From NCBI GenBank assembly GCA_900540635.1, contig UQGU01000014.1:1-50353 (forward strand): a DNA stretch of 50,353 nt. Reading direction: 5' to 3'. This document shows, in pieces, positions 42,901 to 50,080 of this stretch. Origin of the DNA: an uncultured Eubacteriales bacterium (lineage in GTDB: Bacteria > Bacillota > Clostridia > Oscillospirales > Oscillospiraceae). The translations under genes and the position numbers were made by a program. Positions within the stretch are counted from its first letter, which is position 1. Every line of letters starts with the position of its first letter. The notes under the pieces were generated by a model, which was not told the origin of the DNA, did not search any database, and saw only the letters and a list, made by a program, of their open reading frames with translations.

Positions 42901-43398
42901 CAGGACGAGGACGGCGGCTACTCCACCTCCTACGACGGCACGACGAAGATCGCCACCAGCGAATCCATTTCTCAGGTCGTTACCGCGCTGTCCGCTCTGG
43001 GCATCAACGCGGATACCGACCCCCGGTTTGTCAAGAATGGGAACTCTGTCATTGACGCGCTGCTGCGCTACTATGTAAAGGGCGGCGGCTTCAAGCACAT
43101 CATGGACGGCGAACTGGACGGCATGGCCACCGAGCAGGCGTACTACGCACTGACAGCCTATTACCGGTTCCTCACTGGACAGACCAACCTGTACGACATG
43201 ACTGACATCATCGACATGGGCGGCGATCCCGTGGAACCCACCGTTCCTGCCACCACCGAGCCTACTGAAGTGGAGCCTGCCAAGACCGGCTTCCCCTGGT
43301 GGATTCTCGTGATCTGCGTTGTCGGCGGCTGCGGTCTGGGTATGGTCATCGCTATCGTCATCATCCCCAAGTTCGGTAAGTTCAAGAAGAAGGACTAA
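36988..43398 (+). CDS. Giant intrinsic-factor/transcobalamin-like surface protein
   Basis: A 2,136-residue exported, membrane-anchored protein. In order: signal peptide (1-29); four Cys-rich repeats of about 23 residues (EGCTLGYGHEGDC, about 38-125); a DUF4430-related domain with an EF-hand-like DADKDGDITLLD (about 140-270); a cadherin-like beta sandwich (about 500-600); an Ig-like domain (about 605-700); a beta-helix with GLUG-type turns (about 840-1300); a Big_3-like domain (about 1318-1390); a canonical DUF4430 domain with NSGWMYTLNG and DGDVIVFHYTDDY (about 1395-1518); four 60-residue helical modules (about 1525-1772); an alpha/alpha toroid (about 1778-2068) with QTSDGGWT, DEDGGYSTSY and SESISQVVTALSALGIN; and a C-terminal membrane helix. 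In intrinsic factor and transcobalamin the toroid and a DUF4430-like domain clamp cobalamin between them; here their order is reversed. Under tandem cobalamin riboswitches. Cobalamin binding is inferred. Confidence 0.85.
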   Translation: MGRLSKKIIAAFLIAAVLVSYFPVSAYATDSYDGDVPCNTEGCTLGYGHEGDCDSQQSTDCETEGCTLGYGHEGDCNNPQQPTDCGTEGCTLGYGHDGECNNQQPTDCETEGCTLGYGHEGDCNGISLLEGEEQIGADPISVFLSLTVNGELQKSKDGNYLAFRELTISDADKDGDITLLDVVHCLHEQHFASYTEEVPGYSAESGAKGINEIWGLSKSDRALKNCYFTVLSHGTAAKSPKVQKDSALVLDQSKVTDHSYISISASDTSAPNPNFFISYAVGTSSSAVIMDISIPSGKSADIALAYKATSGLAKKQVGYQIYCIDSDGNLAELKDENGENVVTKRVSNNAICSVAFDKAGDYILVAEGKAKKEGAAVLRVHVYDDSCVEVSNVFAALTDDAGSESLLTYNPDVHEYTIEVPENTSDIFGKVDFNVLQQMGSGIKAKYEYYNGAIWLCVSGESGALLKCTVSFGEAYRFSVSDEYVGNGLFASYTINVKKTPILTGITSSNLILTETFTPNQNSYIAILPTTAESLNLTLSADAQHTATVNGMPVVIGTENEISLESLSFDTDGKAELTIQIADPRTENFTENTYQITVYKAKTEAVPTFIGIMKNGEYIVGDQAAALNALASASGLVTYQWYRGTEASTEGAAALEGETTSTFTPPTEEAGTFYYYCVATNSATDDTATSEFAKVTVYPDPTPTLRWIMEIPPFSQEQLEYLQQKHPNGQLPDAALVDGQYCGYYYRARQEDVTPLTAEATSAAGDVTYHWDFWNAIGGGGQTNFYLGGGSYTPDVSTSNGARLYSVRAACELLGRTFWSEYIYVYVYTDSAMGTAPDNLSWAGQGTQDSPWLLSSQKDLEELSFYVNQGYTFENKFLQFANDISLDLTWKGLGRDDGNISSDKGKLLRVFSGTLDGGGHTLTYAKGSEYPLFNYARETTVQNLNILAPYIANYGLVANYVVDYGEDGDYNIGSSGSYAPGCPDTIEIRNVTILSGSIIQRSGFIGGGASGGNTVTILNCTVQSGVKIGCNEDGSSAELPIIGSFAGSISGTVTNCTSSADVYGSNNVSGIVSCKSQSMGYFSVRNCVFLGNVYATGTMAGGIVAAGYMADSAPNSPCVSIENCYVAGSISGKNYVGGILGGEAGVVQAWSNGKGNIKNNFFYGKLSSSGSYVGGIAGYVRSLDKYNCIENNYFLDTCGTEKGIGGVQVVDTSSAAQHPAWVDGVYYINTAGASEAYMRAVDYELYGNNTWERVKVPDSNRTDDPLGADADKLAKAMTAKQFADGTVTLLLNQHPDSSKNWGQGELYPTHNGAKVAVHLEVSGTYSTTVEQGKNLDLTGMIVTATWSDGSTSEISLKNIEIRGFDKNTVGEQTVTLVYGAATKEITVTVRPKSTKITVTVSLLGDHVHDSDSDGVVHVLSKNNLETWLAPAAYEADASETVWGLLQRVFSANGFSCDNPTGNYIRAINGLAEFTNGKNSGWMYTLNGTHPALGVNQQYMKDGDVIVFHYTDDYTKEEGSWPDNNPATAKDVIDLIDKIGNVTYTDACKAKIDAARKAYDALSAEEKAKVTNYKKLTDAEDQYKKLKAADDKAKAKAVDDLISKIGTVTINSGAAINAAWNGYNKLTAEQKELVTKLSTLQEATRKWNQLKADEVIKLIDKIEDPVTEKSKTSIEAARKAYDALTKAQKDLVTNVKKLTDAETAYAKLTASEEDKEKAQEVIDLIDKLKDVTPDSEKDIEAARKAYDALTDLQKKLVDNYDVLTAAETKLAMLKTMGKVSDPYITTGDYMEALGTPSVGTIGGEWMVIGLARSDRNIPGVEDYYKKVLEYVAENIDPETGRLHKAKSTDNSRIILALTAIGRDVTNVGGYDLLQGLSDLEFVKYQGNNGPIWALLALDSGNYPAPTGGTTTRQALIDEILSVQTSDGGWTVSGDKADSDMTGMALTALAPYYTKDLKVQEAIDKAIARLSEMQDEDGGYSTSYDGTTKIATSESISQVVTALSALGINADTDPRFVKNGNSVIDALLRYYVKGGGFKHIMDGELDGMATEQAYYALTAYYRFLTGQTNLYDMTDIIDMGGDPVEPTVPATTEPTEVEPAKTGFPWWILVICVVGGCGLGMVIAIVIIPKFGKFKKKD
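37099..37362 (+). repeat. Four tandem Cys-rich coding repeats
   Basis: Units start at 37099, 37168, 37240 and 37309 (periods 69, 72, 69). Each encodes C-x-T-E-G-C-T-L-G-Y-G-H-(E/D)-G-(D/E)-C with a Gln/Pro-rich spacer. Synonymous differences between units show the protein pattern, not just the DNA, is kept. Confidence 0.9.
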
Positions 43399-43407
43399 TT
43401 TGACCCT

Positions 43408-43435
43408 GCTGGGGGCGGGTTACCTGCCCCCAGCA
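43408..43435 (+). other. Hairpin between the giant protein and cell-wall protein genes
   Basis: Stem gctgggggc/gcccccagc around gggttacct-type loop, no T run. Likely an mRNA-processing or stability element. Confidence 0.6.
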
Positions 43436-43453
43436 AAACAAGGAGCGCTGCTT

Positions 43454-44662
43454 TTGAGTAAAAGAAATATCCTGTGCCTACTGCTGGCGGCAGCCCTGCT
43501 TGTGCAGCCCATTTCTTTAAGATCCTGGGCCGACGAGACAGCAACGGAGGAGACACAACAAGAAACAATTACCCCGGAGGAGGAATCCACCGAGGCAACG
43601 GGGGAAGAAACAACAGAAGAAACCGGAGAAATAACGGAAGAAACAGAAGAAACGGAGCCCATTGAGGAGGAAACCGTGCCGGAAGAAATCCCAGAAGATA
43701 CGGAAGAAGAATCCTTTGAGGAGGATTCGGATGACCGCTTCTTCCCAGACTACACCCTGGATGATTACGCCGATGTAATGTACGGTGACGGCACCATTAA
43801 GAATAACGGCTGCAGCGTCTGCTGTATGGCTGTGGCCGCTACATATCTGACAGGCCATCAGTATTACCCGGATGAATTGGCAAAATGGTTTGGAAGCAAG
43901 GCAAACAACAACGTAGATCGCCTGCGGTATATGGCCGATGCGCTGCATCTGCCCATGACTGAGGCAGAGAACTACAATTATGTCAAGGAAGCCCTGTGGG
44001 AGGGGAAAATCGTCATTCAGCTGATGAACGGCAAATCCCTGTTCACGAAATCCCAGCATTTCATTCTGCTGAAAGGCTTCAATGAAGATGGCAGGATCAT
44101 GGTCTATGACCCATCCAATACCAACCGGACCAGCTGGCGGCTGGCCCCGGGATTTGAGGATGGTTTTTCTACCGATGAAATCTGTTGGGGCTACGACGGA
44201 GCCTTCATCCTGGACCCCGCAGCCATGCCGGATAATCCCTTTATCTACGAGGAGCCTGTCCGGGAGTATGTGGAGCCCCGGTATGACGGCCTGACCCTGA
44301 CCGAGGACGAAACCAAGCTGCTGGCAAAGCTGATCTATGTGGAGGCCCGCGGCGAGTGCGAGGACGGCCAGCAGGCTATTGCCGAAGTCGTTTTGAATCG
44401 CTATACCTCCGGCCTGTTCGGAACATCCCTCACCGCCATGATCAATGACGAGGATGCTTTTGTTCCCCAGAAGCTCCTCAAAGAGGCAAAGCCGGGACAG
44501 GCGCAGTATGAAGCTATTGATCGAGCGCTATACGGGCCTTACGTTCTCCCCAAAGAGGTCATGTTCTATGGCCGTGTCCGCACCACGGACAGCGTGTGGG
44601 GCGAAATCGGCAGACATATCTTCTGTTATCCCAGAGGCTACCTGACCCAGGAAGCCGATTAA
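43454..44662 (+). CDS. Exported protein with C39-like peptidase and SleB-type cell-wall hydrolase domains
   Basis: A 402-residue exported protein. Signal peptide (to about residue 24), then a Glu/Thr-rich linker (about 25-90). A C39-like papain-fold domain follows: NNGCSVCCMAVAATYLTG has the Cys, KSQHFILLKGF the His and VYDPSN the Asp. A C-terminal Hydrolase_2/SleB domain has LIYVEARGECEDGQQAIAEV with the catalytic-type Glu, and later VLPKEVMFYG. Such hydrolases cut peptidoglycan glycan strands. In this operon it may open or remodel the wall for the giant protein or process it. It starts at TTG (43454): aaggag lies 8 bases upstream and the signal peptide begins there; the longer frame overlaps the previous gene. 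Confidence 0.8.
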   Translation: MSKRNILCLLLAAALLVQPISLRSWADETATEETQQETITPEEESTEATGEETTEETGEITEETEETEPIEEETVPEEIPEDTEEESFEEDSDDRFFPDYTLDDYADVMYGDGTIKNNGCSVCCMAVAATYLTGHQYYPDELAKWFGSKANNNVDRLRYMADALHLPMTEAENYNYVKEALWEGKIVIQLMNGKSLFTKSQHFILLKGFNEDGRIMVYDPSNTNRTSWRLAPGFEDGFSTDEICWGYDGAFILDPAAMPDNPFIYEEPVREYVEPRYDGLTLTEDETKLLAKLIYVEARGECEDGQQAIAEVVLNRYTSGLFGTSLTAMINDEDAFVPQKLLKEAKPGQAQYEAIDRALYGPYVLPKEVMFYGRVRTTDSVWGEIGRHIFCYPRGYLTQEAD

Positions 44663-44668
44663 TCAAAA

Positions 44669-44744
44669 ACAAAAGCCGGCATATCCTTCGCCGCTCAGAA
44701 TTTCCCCCTCTGAGATTGCCCAGCGAAGGATGACCGGCTTTTGT
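44669..44744 (+). promoter_or_regulatory. Triple-nested hairpin before the anchored DUF4430 gene
   Basis: Three perfect stems lie inside each other: acaaaagccgg/ccggcttttgt (44669-44679, 44734-44744), atccttcgc/gcgaaggat (44683-44691, 44723-44731) and ctcaga/tctgag (44694-44699, 44709-44714). It separates the surface-protein genes from the transporter genes by acting as attenuator, processing site or partial terminator. Only TTTTG lies at its 3' end. Confidence 0.7.
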
Positions 44745-44760
44745 CCAATGAGGTGGAAAC

Positions 44761-45354
44761 ATGAAAAAGAAGAAAACAGCGAACCTAATTATGGTCCTCA
44801 TTATCGTGGCCATCGCAATTGCAGGTGTGGTAACTGCGTTCCTGCTGAAAACCAACACTGGCGACGGCCTGGGCAGCCAGTATAAAATCCAGAAGCTCCA
44901 GGACAACGCCGTGATCACCCCCGGCCAGGAGGACCACGTTTGCACTATCACCATTGTGTGCGATACCATCCTGGATAACACCGACAATTTGAACGAGGAA
45001 AAGGCCCCCTTTGTGCCCAAGAACGGCACCATTCTCCCCAAGACCACGGTGAGCTTTGCCCAGGGAGACACGGTATTTGAAGTTCTGAAAAAGGTCTGCG
45101 ATGCCACGAACCTGCAAATTGAATACAGCTACACGCCTCTGTACGAAAGCTACTATATCGAGGGCATCAACCATCTGTATGAGTTTGACGTGGGCCCGGA
45201 ATCTGGCTGGATGTACAAGGTCAACGAGTGGTTCCCAAACTACGGCTGTTCGGCCTACACCTTAAAGGATGGGGATGATATCGTCTGGTGCTACACCTGC
45301 AACGGCCTGGGAGCAGACGTGGGTGAAGTCTGGATGGGCGACGACAATGGGTAA
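44761..45354 (+). CDS. Membrane-anchored DUF4430 (transcobalamin C-terminal-like) protein
   Basis: A 197-residue protein with an N-terminal membrane anchor (residues 8-30) and one canonical DUF4430 domain: helix DTVFEVLKKVCDATN, YYIEGINHLYEFDVG, ESGWMYKVNEWFPN and final strand LKDGDDIVWCYT. In transcobalamin and intrinsic factor this domain contacts the corrinoid. It directly precedes ECF transporter genes and overlaps the first by 8 bases, so it likely hands substrate from the surface protein to the S component. No lipobox; the helix itself anchors it. Confidence 0.88.
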   Translation: MKKKKTANLIMVLIIVAIAIAGVVTAFLLKTNTGDGLGSQYKIQKLQDNAVITPGQEDHVCTITIVCDTILDNTDNLNEEKAPFVPKNGTILPKTTVSFAQGDTVFEVLKKVCDATNLQIEYSYTPLYESYYIEGINHLYEFDVGPESGWMYKVNEWFPNYGCSAYTLKDGDDIVWCYTCNGLGADVGEVWMGDDNG

Positions 45355-46228
45355 CGACGCGTTTTCAAACTGCCATCCGGCGGTGAATTTTACGTTTTTT
45401 GTCGGGGCCATCGGCTGCGCCGTGGTCATCCAGCACCCGGCCTATCTGGCGATGGGCATTCTAAGCGGTATAACCTATTATCTGCTGCTCCACGGACGAA
45501 AAGGGATCCGGAATATCCTGGCCATGCTGCCCATTTTCTTGATTTTGACCTTCGCCAACCCCTTGTTCAACCAGTATGGTCAGCGGGTGCTGTTCCGGTA
45601 TTTTGGACGGCCTTACACCCTAGAGGCACTGCTCTACGGTCTGGCCATCGGCGGGATTTTCCTGGAAATGCTGCTGTGGTTTGGCTGCTATAATGCCGTC
45701 CTCACCAGCGATAAGTTTACGGCGCTGTTTGGAAATATCATTCCGTCCCTGTCGCTGCTGCTGGTCATGGTGCTGCGGCTGATTCCCAATTTTCTTCGGA
45801 AGGCTGCCCAGATTGCCGGGGCCAGAAGATCCATCGGCAAGGGAGCCGCCGAGGGAGACACCACCCGCGAAAAGCTGGAGGACGGCATGTCCATTCTGGG
45901 GGCACTGACCTCCTGGGCGTTAGAGGGCAGCGTGGTCACGGCGGATTCTATGCGTTCCCGAGGCTACGGCACCGCCAAACGCACCAGCTTTATGATCTAC
46001 CGCATGACCGGCCTGGATTTGGGCCTGCTGGCGGCGATGGCGGCCCTTTTTGGCATTGCCGTATTTATCGGAGACAAAAGCGCGGCCTTTACACCTATTC
46101 TGTCCATTGCACCCATTGGCGGGTGGAATCTCCTGGGGCTTCTGGCCTATGGAATGTTCCTCTTACTGCCCACCGCATTACACATAAAGGAGGCCATTCA
46201 ATGGCACATTTCGAGATCAATGATCTGA
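45347..46228 (+). CDS. ecfT: ECF transporter T component (first of two)
   Basis: A 293-residue membrane protein of the EcfT/CbiQ family with about six to seven membrane segments. Coupling-helix marks are AGARRSIGKG and ADSMRSRGYG, the second being the Ala-Arg-Gly-like signature that sits on the ATPases. It opens with NCHPAVNFTFF, shared with the other T component at 48553. The chosen ATG at 45347 overlaps the DUF4430 stop; a longer frame would sit within that gene. Its 3' end overlaps the ATPase start by 28 bases. Confidence 0.88.
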   Translation: MGNDAFSNCHPAVNFTFFVGAIGCAVVIQHPAYLAMGILSGITYYLLLHGRKGIRNILAMLPIFLILTFANPLFNQYGQRVLFRYFGRPYTLEALLYGLAIGGIFLEMLLWFGCYNAVLTSDKFTALFGNIIPSLSLLLVMVLRLIPNFLRKAAQIAGARRSIGKGAAEGDTTREKLEDGMSILGALTSWALEGSVVTADSMRSRGYGTAKRTSFMIYRMTGLDLGLLAAMAALFGIAVFIGDKSAAFTPILSIAPIGGWNLLGLLAYGMFLLLPTALHIKEAIQWHISRSMI

Positions 46229-47862
46229 CCTTTTCCTATGCCGCTGCCAAGGGAAAGCATTCGCTGGAGAATGTCAGTCTGACCATTGAGCAGGGAGAAT
46301 TTCTGGTTCTCTGCGGCAAATCCGGAAGCGGCAAGAGTACCCTTCTTCGGCAGCTGAAAACCGTCCTGACCCCCAACGGCAAACGAACCGGGGAAGTTCT
46401 TTTCCATGGTGTTCCTTTGAAGCAGGTTTCTGACCGGGACCAGTCCGGCAAAATCGGCTTCGTCATGCAGAATCCGGATGACCAGATCGTCACGGATAAG
46501 GTCTGGCACGAGCTGGCCTTCGGGCTGGAAAGCCTGGGCTGCGACCAGAAGGAAATGCGGGGCCGGGTGGCGGAAATGGCTTGCTATTTTGGCATTCAGG
46601 ATTGGTTCCACCGGGATGTGGCAACCCTTTCCGGCGGGCAGAAGCAGCTATTAAATCTGGCCTCCATCATGGCCATGCAGCCGGAGGTGCTGATCCTGGA
46701 CGAGCCCACCAGCCAGCTGGACCCCATTGCCGCCTCGGACTTTTTGAATACAGTGCGGAAGATCAACACGGAGCTGGGTACCACGGTGATCATCACCGAG
46801 CACCGGCTGGAGGATATTTTCCCCTATGCAGACCGGGCGGTGGTCATGGACAAGGGCAGAGTGATTGCGGACGATGCCCCCGGAAAGGTGGGGCAGCTGC
46901 TGTTTGCTGGGAATAACCCCATGTTCGCTGCCATGCCCACCCCTGTGCGGGTTTATTATGGAGCAGGCGGCACCGGCGAAAGCCCGCTGACCGTTCGCCA
47001 AGGGCGCAGTTGGCTGAGTAAGGAATTTCCAAAGGAGCCGAGCATCAAGGCCATCCCCGCTCCCGCCTTGCCGGAAGAAATTGAAAATCCGGCCCTTGTC
47101 CTAAAAGAACTCTGGTTCCGATATGAAAAGGATTCTCCGGATATTCTGCGGGGTGTCAGTGCGGAAATACCCGCAGGAAGCCTCTATGCAATTCTCGGCG
47201 GCAACGGCGCGGGAAAGTCCACCACCTTAAAGGCCATCTCCGGCGTTTGCAGACCCTACCGGGGCAAGGTGACGCTGTTTGGCAAGCCGGTGGAAAAGTA
47301 CAAGTCTTCAGAGCTGTTCCATGGCTGCCTTGCCATGCTGCCCCAGGACCCCAAGAGCCTGTTTGTCAAAAAGACCGTCCGGGAAGACCTGGCGGAAATG
47401 ACCAAGGATAAGCAGGAAATTGAACGGATCGCGGCCCTTTGCCAGGTGACGGAGCTTCTGGACAGCCACCCCTACGACCTGTCCGGCGGCGAGCAGCAGC
47501 GGGCGGCCCTGGCAAAAGTACTGCTGACAAATCCCAGGCTTCTGCTGTTGGACGAGCCCACGAAAGGCATCGACAGCTTCTTTAAGAAAACCTTTGCGGG
47601 CATCTTGGCAGACCTCAAAAAACAGGGCATCACCATCGTCATGGTTTCTCACGATGTGGAGTTCTGCGCCCGATACGCGGACATTGTCAGTATGTTCTTC
47701 GACGGACAGGTCCTGACCACGGATACCCCCAGACGGTTCTTTGGAGCCAACAGCTTCTATACCACCGCTGCCCACCGCATGAGCCGCCATGTGTTTGAGG
47801 GAGCCGTTACGGCGGAAGACGTGATTCGTCTCTACAAAGAAAACAAGGAGGCAGCAAAATGA
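46201..47862 (+). CDS. ecfA: ECF transporter ATPase, two ABC domains fused
   Basis: A 553-residue protein with two complete ABC domains. Domain 1: Walker A CGKSGSGKST (about 38-47), signature LSGGQKQLLNLA, Walker B VLILDEPTSQLD. Domain 2: Walker A GGNGAGKSTT (about 337-346), signature LSGGEQQRAALAKVL, Walker B LLLLDEPTKGID. In most ECF systems EcfA1 and EcfA2 are separate; here they are one chain. Binding site aaaggaggccattca precedes ATG 46201. The stop overlaps the S component start by 4 bases. Confidence 0.92.
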   Translation: MAHFEINDLTFSYAAAKGKHSLENVSLTIEQGEFLVLCGKSGSGKSTLLRQLKTVLTPNGKRTGEVLFHGVPLKQVSDRDQSGKIGFVMQNPDDQIVTDKVWHELAFGLESLGCDQKEMRGRVAEMACYFGIQDWFHRDVATLSGGQKQLLNLASIMAMQPEVLILDEPTSQLDPIAASDFLNTVRKINTELGTTVIITEHRLEDIFPYADRAVVMDKGRVIADDAPGKVGQLLFAGNNPMFAAMPTPVRVYYGAGGTGESPLTVRQGRSWLSKEFPKEPSIKAIPAPALPEEIENPALVLKELWFRYEKDSPDILRGVSAEIPAGSLYAILGGNGAGKSTTLKAISGVCRPYRGKVTLFGKPVEKYKSSELFHGCLAMLPQDPKSLFVKKTVREDLAEMTKDKQEIERIAALCQVTELLDSHPYDLSGGEQQRAALAKVLLTNPRLLLLDEPTKGIDSFFKKTFAGILADLKKQGITIVMVSHDVEFCARYADIVSMFFDGQVLTTDTPRRFFGANSFYTTAAHRMSRHVFEGAVTAEDVIRLYKENKEAAK

Positions 47863-48563
47863 AAAAATCTCACATTGCCACGCTCCTGATTTTCCTGCTG
47901 GTGATTCCGGCAACCCTGTTCTTCGGTTTGAAGTTGACCGGTAGAGCCTACTATCTTACCAGCACGCTGGTGATTATCGAAATCATCATTCCGTTTCTCC
48001 TGGCCTTTGAAAGCCGCAAGCCCCAGGCCCGGGAGCTTGTAGTCATTGCGGTGCTGTCCGCCCTGGCGGTGGCGGCCCGTGTGGTGATCCCCATCCCCAA
48101 TTTCAAGGCCATCTTCGCCATTATCATGCTGTCCGGCATTGCCTTTGGACCGGAGGCGGGCTTTCTGGTGGGGGCTGTCTCCGCGTTTGCCAGCAACTTC
48201 TTTTACGGTCAGGGAGCCTATACCCCCTGGCAGATGTTCGCCTATGGGGCGGGCGGTATGCTGGCGGGATTCCTGTTCGCAAAAGGTCGGTTGCCGCAAA
48301 AACGCTGGGTGATGGCCACGTTTGGCTTTTTTGCCTGCGTCCTGTTCGTGGGCCCGCTGCTGGATACCTGCACGGTGTTCCTCACCCTGCCCATTATCAA
48401 CGCTCAGACGGCCTGGCCTCTGTATATTTCCGGCTTCCCGGTCAATATCAGCCAGGGCATCTGCACGGCTTTGACCATGGTGCTGTTCGGCCCGGCGCTG
48501 CTGGAAAAACTTGACCGGGTGAAGATGCAATATGGCATGACGGAGGACGAAGATGGGGTTTGA
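47859..48563 (+). CDS. ECF transporter S component, probably corrinoid-specific
   Basis: A 234-residue membrane protein with about six helices and the S-component fold: FESRKPQARELVVIAVLSAL, PIPNFKAIFAIIMLSGIAFG, and GAVSAFASNFFYGQGAYTPW (Gly/Ala-rich membrane face used to contact the T component). The pattern resembles S components for cobalamin (CbrT-like), but subfamily cannot be settled by eye. Position after DUF4430 proteins and under cobalamin riboswitches is the main reason to call it corrinoid-specific. Overlaps genes on both sides (4 and 11 bases). Confidence 0.8.
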   Translation: MKKSHIATLLIFLLVIPATLFFGLKLTGRAYYLTSTLVIIEIIIPFLLAFESRKPQARELVVIAVLSALAVAARVVIPIPNFKAIFAIIMLSGIAFGPEAGFLVGAVSAFASNFFYGQGAYTPWQMFAYGAGGMLAGFLFAKGRLPQKRWVMATFGFFACVLFVGPLLDTCTVFLTLPIINAQTAWPLYISGFPVNISQGICTALTMVLFGPALLEKLDRVKMQYGMTEDEDGV

Positions 48564-49434
48564 AGCCTGCCATCCGGCGGTGAATTTCATCTTCTTCGCC
48601 GCCGTTCTTTATGGCTCTGCCACCTTCCGGCACCCTGTGTTCCTGGCAATCGCCTATCTCTGCGCCTTTGCCTACAGTGTCAAGCGCCAGGGAAAACGGG
48701 CCGTCATTTTTAACCTCTGTCTGCTGCCTCTGGTGGTGGCCTTTGCCCTGTACTACAGTTCCTACCACCATTTTGGTGTCACAGTCCTGAGAAAAAACTT
48801 TGTGGACAACAATATGACTCTGGAAAGCCTGGTGTACGGCCTGGTGATTGGTCTGCGGTTTGCCACGGTGTGTATGTGGCTGGAAGCCATGTTCCGGGTG
48901 GTGTCCTCGGACAAGGTGGTGTACCTGTTCGGAAAAATCAGCCCGTTGCTGTCCCTGTTTTTGACCATCTTGCTGCGCCTGATTCCCAGAATCGGTCTGG
49001 AGGCAAGGCGCATCAACCTGGCGCAAAAAGGCATTGGCAAAGGCAGCAATCAGGGAACTATTTTTCAGCGGATTGTTAATTGCCTGCGCATCTTTTCCAT
49101 GCTCATTACCTGGATGATTTCAGCCCTGGGCCTGGAATCCGATTCCATGCGTTCCCGTGGGAGCCTGCTGCGGGGCCGGACGGCTTTCTCAATTTACCGC
49201 TTTGACAATCGGGACCGCGCCTTTGTGATTGGGCTGTTTGCCTGCATTACCCTGACAGTCATGGGCGTGATTTTGGGGGCCAGCAAAATGTGGTACAATC
49301 CCAGGATCATCTGGCGGCCCTTGAATGGAATTGGTATCATAACAGCCATTGGATATCTGGCACTATGCTTCATGCCTATGGGATTAGAGATTTGGACGGA
49401 GTACTGGTTCAATAAAGCAAGGAAGCTGACATAA
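48553..49434 (+). CDS. ecfT: ECF transporter T component (second of two)
   Basis: A 293-residue EcfT-family membrane protein, the same length as the T component at 45347 and clearly its paralog (CHPAVNFIFFAAVLYGSATF). Family marks RRINLAQKGIGKGS and SDSMRSRGSLLRGRT are present. Last gene of the operon. It may pair with the first T as a heterodimer, or form an alternative complex with the same ATPase. Confidence 0.88.
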   Translation: MGFEACHPAVNFIFFAAVLYGSATFRHPVFLAIAYLCAFAYSVKRQGKRAVIFNLCLLPLVVAFALYYSSYHHFGVTVLRKNFVDNNMTLESLVYGLVIGLRFATVCMWLEAMFRVVSSDKVVYLFGKISPLLSLFLTILLRLIPRIGLEARRINLAQKGIGKGSNQGTIFQRIVNCLRIFSMLITWMISALGLESDSMRSRGSLLRGRTAFSIYRFDNRDRAFVIGLFACITLTVMGVILGASKMWYNPRIIWRPLNGIGIITAIGYLALCFMPMGLEIWTEYWFNKARKLT

Positions 49435-49499
49435 ACTATGAGTAAAAGGTTGAAAACAATCGGATAATTTGATACAATGTTTTTACAAAAAATCACAGC

Positions 49500-50077
49500 A
49501 CGGGGTGATAAAATGGGAAAGAGGAAAGAGAAAGCGGCAGAGGAGAAAAGATCAATCTTGGAAGTGAGGCAAAGCGGAATATAATGCTTATGCTAAAGCT
49601 TGCCAAGGAAGAAGCTAGCAAGTTAAATACAGCCTTCACACTGGTTTCACTAATTGGCCCGATAACGATTTCTTTGCTGAGCGTTTCGAAAAGAGCGCAG
49701 AAGAAGTTCTTGGAGAAGATGTAAGGAAGGTCTCCAAAACAGAACTCGCAGCCACTCTGACCTACGGAGACCAAAACGACAAAGATAACAATATCTACTA
49801 CCGTATCCTGAAAACCACATTTTACGAAGGAGGCCCGGAAGAAATCACCGGATTACATACAGAAGCCCTGGGAGTGCTTTTCCCGGTTGACAGTATGGAC
49901 AGCTGTAAGGAAATGATGATTCAGGACTGGCCGGGTGCTCTTTACAAGAAAGATGACACGGCATTTCTCTGTTGGACTTATTCTCCGGAAGTCACTTATG
50001 TTCTGGAATACACTCCAAGCAAACTTGATGATTCCGAAATCATCAAAATGGCTGAAAGTGCAGAACCTGTAAAATAA
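49500..50077 (+). pseudogene. Decayed gene ending in a DUF4367-like domain
   Basis: A start region (ATG at 49513, MGKRKEKAAEEK) runs into a stop at about 49583. A different frame then reads QVKYSLHTGF to the end with a clear soluble domain (DNNIYYRILKTTFYEGGPEE, VLFPVDSMDSCKEMMIQDWP, FLCWTYSPEVTYVLEYTPSK), resembling the DUF4367 tail of bacterial membrane regulators. At least one frameshift and an in-frame TAG near 49618 separate the parts. AT-richer than the transporter genes before it. Confidence 0.6.
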
Positions 50078-50080
50078 AAA

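Noticed and set aside
39397..43098. 1,233-codon minus-strand frame inside the giant protein gene
   Set aside because: Shadow of the GC-rich repeats on the plus strand, without a start signal or any domain.
18463..49434. Attempt to delimit the whole tRNA-Leu element by a direct repeat of the tRNA 3' end
   Set aside because: No second copy of the T-arm/acceptor sequence was found by eye in the window, so the right end cannot be placed.
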